Positions 29,332 to 34,882 of a stretch of DNA of 34,882 nucleotides are shown piece after piece. This DNA comes from Amycolatopsis palatopharyngis (GTDB lineage Bacteria; Actinomycetota; Actinomycetes; Mycobacteriales; Pseudonocardiaceae), in NCBI RefSeq assembly GCF_003385185.1, contig NZ_PQHZ01000058.1, forward strand, positions 1-34,882. The letters run 5' to 3'. The position numbers and the translations under genes were made by a program. The notes beneath the pieces were generated by a model. That model was not told where the DNA came from and made no database searches. It saw only the letters and a program-made list of their open reading frames with translations. Numbering within the stretch: the stretch's first letter is position 1; each line of letters begins with the position of its first letter.

Positions 29332-30075
29332 TCAGGCGGCGTGACCGCCATCCACCGCGAGCGCCGTTCCGGTGATGTACCGGCCGGTCTCGCCCGCGAG
29401 GTGGGCGACCGTCGCGTCGATGTCCTCCGGCCGCCCATAGGTACCCAACGCGACGAACTCCCGCTGCCCGTCCGCCCCGGGGCCGTCAGCCGGATTGAGT
29501 TCCGTGTCGATCGGTCCCGGCTGCACGAGATTGACCGTGATACCGCGTGGGCCGAGTTCCCTGCCAAGGGCCTTCGTCAGACCGGTCAGTGCCGCCTTGC
29601 TCAGGCCGTAGAGGCTGAAACCCGCCACGGCGGCGCGATCGGCCGCGGTACTGCCGATCGTGATGATCCGCCCGCCCTCGGTCATATGCGGCACCGCGGC
29701 CTGGCTGGCCAGGAACGGTGCGCGCACGTTCACGGCGACGACGTGGTCGAGTTCGCCCAGTGAGATGTCCTCGATCGTGCCGTAGTGCCCGACACCGGCG
29801 TTGTTCACCAGGATGTCGAGCCTGCCGAACTCGCCCACGGTGGCCCGTACCGAGCCTGCCACCGCCTCCGCGTCGGCGTTGTCAGCCTGTACCGCCAGTG
29901 CTCGCCTGCCGTATGCCTTGACCGAATCCACGACGTTGCCGGCCTGATCCGCACTGCGCTGGTAGGTGATCACCACGTCGGCCCCCTGCTCGGCCAGCCG
30001 GATGGCGATCGCGGCGCCGATGCCTCGGCTGCCCCCCGTGACCAGTGCGACCTTGCCGTCGAGTGCGCGTGCCAT
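29332..30075 (-). CDS. Short-chain dehydrogenase/reductase (FabG-like)
   Basis: A 247-residue classical SDR that oxidises or reduces a carbonyl/alcohol with NAD(P)H. The cofactor motif is VTGGSRGIG (12-20). NNAG is at 91-94. The catalytic residues are S142 (ITIGSTAAD), Y156 and K160 (YGLSKAALTG). The closest general group is 3-oxoacyl-ACP reductase-like enzymes; the substrate is not known. ATG 30075 has GGGAGGAAG about 8 nt upstream, which decides against the in-frame upstream start. It lies downstream of the ankyrin protein gene on the same strand, 89 bases away. Confidence 0.9.
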   Translation of the reverse strand: MARALDGKVALVTGGSRGIGAAIAIRLAEQGADVVITYQRSADQAGNVVDSVKAYGRRALAVQADNADAEAVAGSVRATVGEFGRLDILVNNAGVGHYGTIEDISLGELDHVVAVNVRAPFLASQAAVPHMTEGGRIITIGSTAADRAAVAGFSLYGLSKAALTGLTKALGRELGPRGITVNLVQPGPIDTELNPADGPGADGQREFVALGTYGRPEDIDATVAHLAGETGRYITGTALAVDGGHAA

Positions 30076-30164
30076 CGCTGCTTCCTCCCGTTGTCCGTGT
30101 TGTCTCACGTCTTCCAGGAAACGGGAGAAAGGAGTCGGTTACCGGCGACTTTCGGACCTGGTGT

Positions 30165-31562
30165 TCAAGTATTCAACAACTTGCGCGCGGCCGGTTGGTG
30201 GAAGTGCTCGGCCCAGCTCGCGGCGTCGCCGTCGTGCAGCTCGTCCCGGATCGTCCGGTCGGCTCCCGCCTCGAGCAGTGCCTCGATCACATCGACGGCG
30301 CCATGCTGCGCGGCGAGGTGTAGGGCAGTGACCCCCTCGCCGTGGCTGGGCCCGCCGAAGGTGCCACGGCGGTCCGGGTCGGCCTCGAGCGCGAGCAGCC
30401 GTCGTACCGCGGCTACCCGTCCGCATGCTGCCGCCCAGGTGAGCGCGGTTCCCCGGTACACGTCGGCATCGAGGTCCGCGCCGTGTCGCACCAGCAGTTC
30501 CACGGCCTCCGCCCGATCGTTGCGCGCCGCCCACGACAGCGCCTCGTCCCGGATCTCCGCCGTCGCCGTCGACGGTCGCCAGGCCGGGAAACCGCTGTGC
30601 GGCCGGTAGAAGCCGCGATGGCGACCGGCCGCGGCTGCCAGGGTGCCGTCCGGCGCGAGCAGCGAGCCGATCAGGTCCAGCCTGCCAAGGCCGGCCGCGA
30701 TACGCAGGTTCTCCGGCACCACCGCCTGCTCGGCCAGCAGTTCGGCGGTCTCCCGGCGTCCCCAGAACAACGCGACCGCAAGGGGCGTACCGCCGTCTCC
30801 GCGCGCGGACGCCCCGGCCGGCGCACCGGCGGCGAGCAGTGTCGCCGCCAGGTGCGGGAGACCCGCGTACGCCGCCTGGTGCAACGGCGTCCAGCCGTGG
30901 GCGTTGGTTCGCGCCGGATCCGCACCGCGGTCCAGCAACACCCGCACCAGCCGCTCGTCGCAGGTGGCGGCCGACATCCCCAGCAGGTCGTTGCCGTTCG
31001 TGCCGCGCGCCCTGACCAGCTCGGGAAACCGGTCGGCGAGCGCCGCCAGCGCGGTCACGTCCTGCTGCTCGATCGCCTGATAGGCGCGGGCGAACGGTTC
31101 TCCGCTGCCGGCAAGGGCACGCACGTGCTCGCGAAGTTCGGCCCACCGTCCGAAGCCGTGCTGCCGGGCCAGCACCAGCCGCGCTCCGCTCAGGGTGATC
31201 GGTGCGCGTACCCGCTCGAACGCGGCCACCGCCTCGGCGGTGCCGTCCCCTGCCGAGGCGAGCAGCCCGGCCGCTCTGTCCTCGTAGTACTCGGGATCGC
31301 TGCGATACGCGTGTTCGAGGTCGGGTCCGTGTCCGCGCAGGCGTTCTACATAGGACCGCAAGCGAGCCCAGGCCGGAAATCCGTGCTCGCGGGCGATACT
31401 CAGCTGTGCGTCGCTGAGCGTCGGCCGCTCGCGATCGTGCCGGCGGTGTGCGGTGATCCTGGCCAGCGCGGCCGGATCACCGGCCCTGGCTTCGCGGAGC
31501 AGGTCCTTCGCTCGTTTGCGCAACTGTTCGACACTGGCGAACGGCGGAATTGACGATTCCAT
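30165..31562 (-). CDS. Ankyrin-repeat protein
   Basis: A 465-residue soluble protein. The N-terminal third has two copies of a motif around LSxAxLxxAxxHGFxxWxxLRxxV (residues about 50-73 and 110-133). Ankyrin repeats follow: GWTPLHQAAYAGLPHLAAT, GTPLAVALFWGRRETAELL, GTALTWAAACGRVAAV, TALHLAAQHGAVDVIEALLE. Such repeats bind other proteins; no enzyme domain is seen. The ATG at 31562 has GGAAGG about 8 nt upstream; the frame runs open to 32240 but the upstream part lies opposite serA and is not supported. Partner unknown. Confidence 0.85.
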   Translation of the reverse strand: MESSIPPFASVEQLRKRAKDLLREARAGDPAALARITAHRRHDRERPTLSDAQLSIAREHGFPAWARLRSYVERLRGHGPDLEHAYRSDPEYYEDRAAGLLASAGDGTAEAVAAFERVRAPITLSGARLVLARQHGFGRWAELREHVRALAGSGEPFARAYQAIEQQDVTALAALADRFPELVRARGTNGNDLLGMSAATCDERLVRVLLDRGADPARTNAHGWTPLHQAAYAGLPHLAATLLAAGAPAGASARGDGGTPLAVALFWGRRETAELLAEQAVVPENLRIAAGLGRLDLIGSLLAPDGTLAAAAGRHRGFYRPHSGFPAWRPSTATAEIRDEALSWAARNDRAEAVELLVRHGADLDADVYRGTALTWAAACGRVAAVRRLLALEADPDRRGTFGGPSHGEGVTALHLAAQHGAVDVIEALLEAGADRTIRDELHDGDAASWAEHFHQPAARKLLNT

Positions 31563-31746
31563 GCCACTTCCTTCCACGACGCCCTGGCTGTCCGCGGTTC
31601 CGGGCAGGAAAGAAGGGTGCGGCCGGAAACGATGGTGCACGGGGTGGGCTCGGCCCTTTCCGCGGACGGGACGCGGCCCCTGCCGCGCTGGACACGAGTG
31701 TAGTGGCCGGGATCGTCCCATGGTGTGGACGATTGGCGGGTACCCA

Positions 31747-31774
31747 TTCGAGTGGGCCTCATCGGGGTTAAACT
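31747..31774 (+). promoter_or_regulatory. Putative serA promoter
   Basis: TTCGAG at 31747-31752, a 16-nt spacer and TAAACT at 31769-31774. The -10 box is close to consensus and the -35 box is partial. The transcript would have a leader of about 155 nt. Confidence 0.45.
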
Positions 31775-31781
31775 GCGCCAT

Positions 31782-31803
31782 CCGGCCACAGTGCGGTGGC
31801 CGG
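31782..31803 (+). other. Hairpin at the start of the serA leader
   Basis: CCGGCCAC and GTGGCCGG form a perfect 8-bp stem with a 6-nt loop, right where the transcript should start. It could protect the RNA 5' end, or it could be an operator. No known riboswitch consensus was recognised in the rest of the leader. Confidence 0.45.
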
Positions 31804-31935
31804 TCACCGTAGGTGGGGTGTTTCGCTCCCGAGTTGGGCATGTCGGCTGACCGCGGCCCTTCATTGTGCCGCCCACGAGGGCGCTGGCACCCGAGCATTC
31901 GTTGAACACAGACACCGAGCAGTGGGAGCCGCATC

Positions 31936-33534
31936 GTGAGCAAGCCCAGCCAGCCCGTCGTACTCATCGCCGAGAAGCTCGCGCCGTCCGTGGTGAGCGT
32001 GTTCGGCGACGAGGTCGAGGTCCGGCACGTGGACGGCACCGACCGCGCCGCCCTCCTCAAGGAGGTGCAGGAAGCGGACGCGCTCCTGGTGCGCTCGGCA
32101 ACCAAGGTCGATGCCGAGGTGCTCGGCGCATCCAGCAGGCTGAAGGTCGTGGCGCGCGCCGGGGTCGGCCTGGACAACGTCGAGGTGCCCGCGGCCACCG
32201 AGCGAGGTGTTCTGGTGGTCAACGCGCCCACGTCGAACATCGTCTCCGCCGCCGAGCACGCCGTCGCGTTGCTGCTCGCCGTCGCCCGCCGGGTCCCCGC
32301 CGCCGATCAGAGCCTGCGTGGCGGCGAGTGGAAGCGCAGCTCCTACTCGGGCATCGAACTCAACGGCAAGACCGTGGGTGTGGTCGGCCTCGGCAAGATC
32401 GGCCAGCTGTTCGCGCAGCGTCTCGCGGCGTTCGACACCGAGCTGATCGCCTACGACCCCTACGTCTCCGCGGCCCGCGCCGCGCAGCTGGGTATCGAGC
32501 TGGTGTCGCTGGACGAACTGCTCGAGCGGGCCGACGCGATCTCCATCCACCTGCCGAAGACCCCGGAGACCAAGGGACTGCTCGACGCTGCCGCCCTGGC
32601 CAAGACCAAGAAGGGCGTCATCATCGTCAACGCGGCCCGTGGCGGCCTCGTGGACGAGGACGCGCTCGCCGACTCCATCCGCGCCGGGCACGTCGGGGGT
32701 GCGGGCATCGACGTCTTCGTCTCCGAGCCCACCACCTCCAGCCCGCTGTTCGAGCTGCCCAACGTCGTCGTGACGCCGCATCTCGGTGCGTCCACCGCGG
32801 AGGCGCAGGACCGGGCGGGCACCGACGTCGCGCGCTCGACGCTGCTCGCACTGCGCGGCGACTTCGTGCCGGACGCGGTCAACGTCGCGGGCGGCGGCAC
32901 GGTCGGCGAGGAGGTGCGGCCCTACCTGCCTCTCACGCAGAAGCTGGGCACGGTCGTCTCGGCCTTCAGCGCGAAGGCGCCCTCGTCGGTCACCGTGGTC
33001 GTGCGCGGCGAGCTGTCCGCCGAGGACGTCGGCGTCTTGCAGCTGGCCGCCATGCGCGGTGTGTTCTCCGGTGTCGTCGAGGACCAGGTCACCTTCGTGA
33101 ACGCGCCCCGGCTCGCGGAGGAGCTCGGCGTGACGGTGGAGCTCGTCTCGGAGCCGGAGAGCCCCAACCACCGCAGCCTGGTCACCGTGCGGGCGGTGCA
33201 CGCCGACGGTACGACCCTCTCGGTCTCCGGCACCGTGACCGGCAAGGACGAGGTGCAGAAGCTGGTGGAGGTCAACGGCAGGCACTTCGACCTGCGCGCC
33301 GAGGGCAACGTGCTGCTGCTGGAGTACCCGGACCGGCCGGGAATCATGGGCCGGGTCGGCACCCTGCTCGGCGAGGCCGGGATCAACATCGAGGCCGCGC
33401 AGATCAGCCAGACGACGGACAGGACGGACGCCGTCATGCTGCTGCGTGTCGACCGCTCGGTCGACACGCACGTGCTGGAGCCCATCGGGGCGTCGGTGGG
33501 TGCGCGCCTGATCAGGGCCGTCGAGTTCGACTGA
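31936..33534 (+). CDS. serA: D-3-phosphoglycerate dehydrogenase
   Basis: A 532-residue long-form enzyme that oxidises 3-phosphoglycerate with NAD+ in the first step of serine synthesis. The Rossmann motif is VGVVGLGKIG (147-156). Catalytic residues are R235 (NAARGGLVDE), E264 and H282 (PHLGASTAEA). After the catalytic part come the ASB domain (about 320-455) and a C-terminal ACT domain (about 460-532, LEYPDRPGIMGRVGTLLGEA) that in M. tuberculosis SerA1 binds serine for feedback inhibition. The GTG start has GGGAG about 8 nt upstream. leuB follows after 211 bases. Confidence 0.97.
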   Translation: MSKPSQPVVLIAEKLAPSVVSVFGDEVEVRHVDGTDRAALLKEVQEADALLVRSATKVDAEVLGASSRLKVVARAGVGLDNVEVPAATERGVLVVNAPTSNIVSAAEHAVALLLAVARRVPAADQSLRGGEWKRSSYSGIELNGKTVGVVGLGKIGQLFAQRLAAFDTELIAYDPYVSAARAAQLGIELVSLDELLERADAISIHLPKTPETKGLLDAAALAKTKKGVIIVNAARGGLVDEDALADSIRAGHVGGAGIDVFVSEPTTSSPLFELPNVVVTPHLGASTAEAQDRAGTDVARSTLLALRGDFVPDAVNVAGGGTVGEEVRPYLPLTQKLGTVVSAFSAKAPSSVTVVVRGELSAEDVGVLQLAAMRGVFSGVVEDQVTFVNAPRLAEELGVTVELVSEPESPNHRSLVTVRAVHADGTTLSVSGTVTGKDEVQKLVEVNGRHFDLRAEGNVLLLEYPDRPGIMGRVGTLLGEAGINIEAAQISQTTDRTDAVMLLRVDRSVDTHVLEPIGASVGARLIRAVEFD

Positions 33535-33647
33535 CGCGCTCGCAGGCCGGCCCTGCTCCTCGAGGACGAACCCCGCGCGGTGGGTAGTCCTATGCCCCGT
33601 TCGGGTGTCTCGGGGAGCGGGATACTCCGGCGTAAGGGTGGTAGTGC

Positions 33648-33727
33648 TTCGGTCGGATGTCGACGGCCGGTAACCTGCCGGGGCTGGAGTTTTGTTGCAG
33701 ATGGGGCATCCGGGGCTCCGGTCCCCG
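33648..33727 (+). promoter_or_regulatory. Putative leuB promoter and leader hairpin
   Basis: TTCGGT at 33648-33653, a 17-nt spacer and TAACCT at 33671-33676 form a possible promoter. A CGGGG-CTCCGGT-CCCCG hairpin (33711-33727) lies just before the leuB Shine-Dalgarno sequence. No leader peptide with a leucine run was found. Confidence 0.35.
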
Positions 33728-33745
33728 ATCGACGGAGGTGTGTGG

Positions 33746-34786
<1,041 letters not shown>

Positions 34787-34817
34787 CCTCGTAGGGCCGG
34801 AACAGCGCTGAACCGTC

Positions 34818-34858
34818 AAGGCCACCTCGCGTGCGTACAACGCTCGCGAGGTGGCCTT
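34818..34858. terminator. Strong terminator after leuB
   Basis: AAGGCCACCTCGCG (34818-34831) pairs perfectly with 34845-34858, and after a T-T mismatch GCG/CGC closes a TACAA loop: 17 bp in all. It starts 31 bases after the leuB stop. It may serve a convergent gene beyond the window too. Confidence 0.82.
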
Positions 34859-34882
34859 CACTGTGTCCACCCCATCCCACCC

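Larger units (their letters stand above)
31563..31935. other. 373-base divergent intergenic region
   Basis: No supported gene. It holds the serA promoter and leader hairpin described separately, and on the minus strand a TACACT sequence (31694-31699) that could be the -10 box of the ankyrin gene. It may contain the 5' leaders of both genes. Confidence 0.5.

Noticed and set aside
33535..33745. Leucine attenuator before leuB
   Set aside because: No short frame with a run of leucine codons and no terminator with a T tract was found in the 211 bases.

Overview
This is about 35 kb of high-GC chromosome from an actinobacterium, most likely a Pseudonocardiales member (Amycolatopsis/Saccharomonospora/Prauserella type). 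That placement is inference. It rests on the base composition, the many GTG/TTG starts, a DUF397 protein, many starts that sit 6-9 nt behind a TANNNT -10 box (leaderless geometry), and a gene order that matches, from memory, Mycobacterium tuberculosis Rv3025c to Rv2995c: cysteine desulfurase, mnmA, MetE-like protein, ligA, ACT protein, gatC, gatA, gatB, LppZ-like lipoprotein, DoxX, PH-domain protein, ilvB, ilvN, ilvC, serA, leuB. It is a core housekeeping region with a few accessory genes set into it. No phage, insertion sequence, CRISPR array or integrase is visible.

Layout. 1-970: hairpin-rich DNA, tRNA-His and oligoribonuclease. 1.1-4.9 kb: MFS transporter, then cysteine desulfurase and MnmA, which together make 2-thiouridine in tRNA. 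5.0-9.6 kb: acyl-CoA synthetase, convergent metallo-beta-lactamase hydrolase, MetE-like protein and a hypothetical gene. 9.6-13.8 kb: NAD+-dependent DNA ligase, GNAT acetyltransferase, a 21-bp tandem repeat, a six-helix protein with a voltage-sensor-like S4, and an ACT-domain protein. 14.0-18.0 kb: gatC-gatA-gatB (Glu-tRNAGln/Asp-tRNAAsn amidotransferase) and a coupled membrane protein. 18.1-22.4 kb: LppZ-like lipoprotein, 2-hydroxyacid dehydrogenase, DUF4287-like/AHSA1 protein, VOC protein and DoxX. 22.5-28.9 kb: branched-chain amino acid block, with ilvD on the minus strand and ilvB-ilvN-ilvC on the plus strand behind an attenuator. 29.0-31.6 kb: DUF397 protein, SDR oxidoreductase and ankyrin protein. 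31.9-34.9 kb: serA and leuB with a strong terminator.

The noncoding DNA holds the most interesting signals. (1) The leaders of ilvB and ilvD, on opposite strands, share a structured element: an 11-bp closing stem with the same G-U pair, two compensatory base-pair changes between the copies, and a conserved 3' flank. It is a candidate cis-regulatory RNA for branched-chain amino acid synthesis. (2) Two tandem copies of a 77-bp element lie between gatC and gatA. Each encodes a 26-codon mini-ORF, and every junction (gatC/mini-1/mini-2/gatA) is an ATGA start-stop overlap, so translational coupling is kept. (3) ilvB has a classical attenuator with an apparently leaderless 15-codon leader peptide containing Leu-Val-Leu. 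(4) Several families of palindromes recur at gene ends.

Functionally, IlvB/N, IlvC and IlvD make valine and isoleucine precursors and LeuB serves leucine; SerA opens serine synthesis. GatCAB and the cysteine desulfurase/MnmA pair both act on tRNA. All functional statements come from motif recognition by eye; no database search was run.
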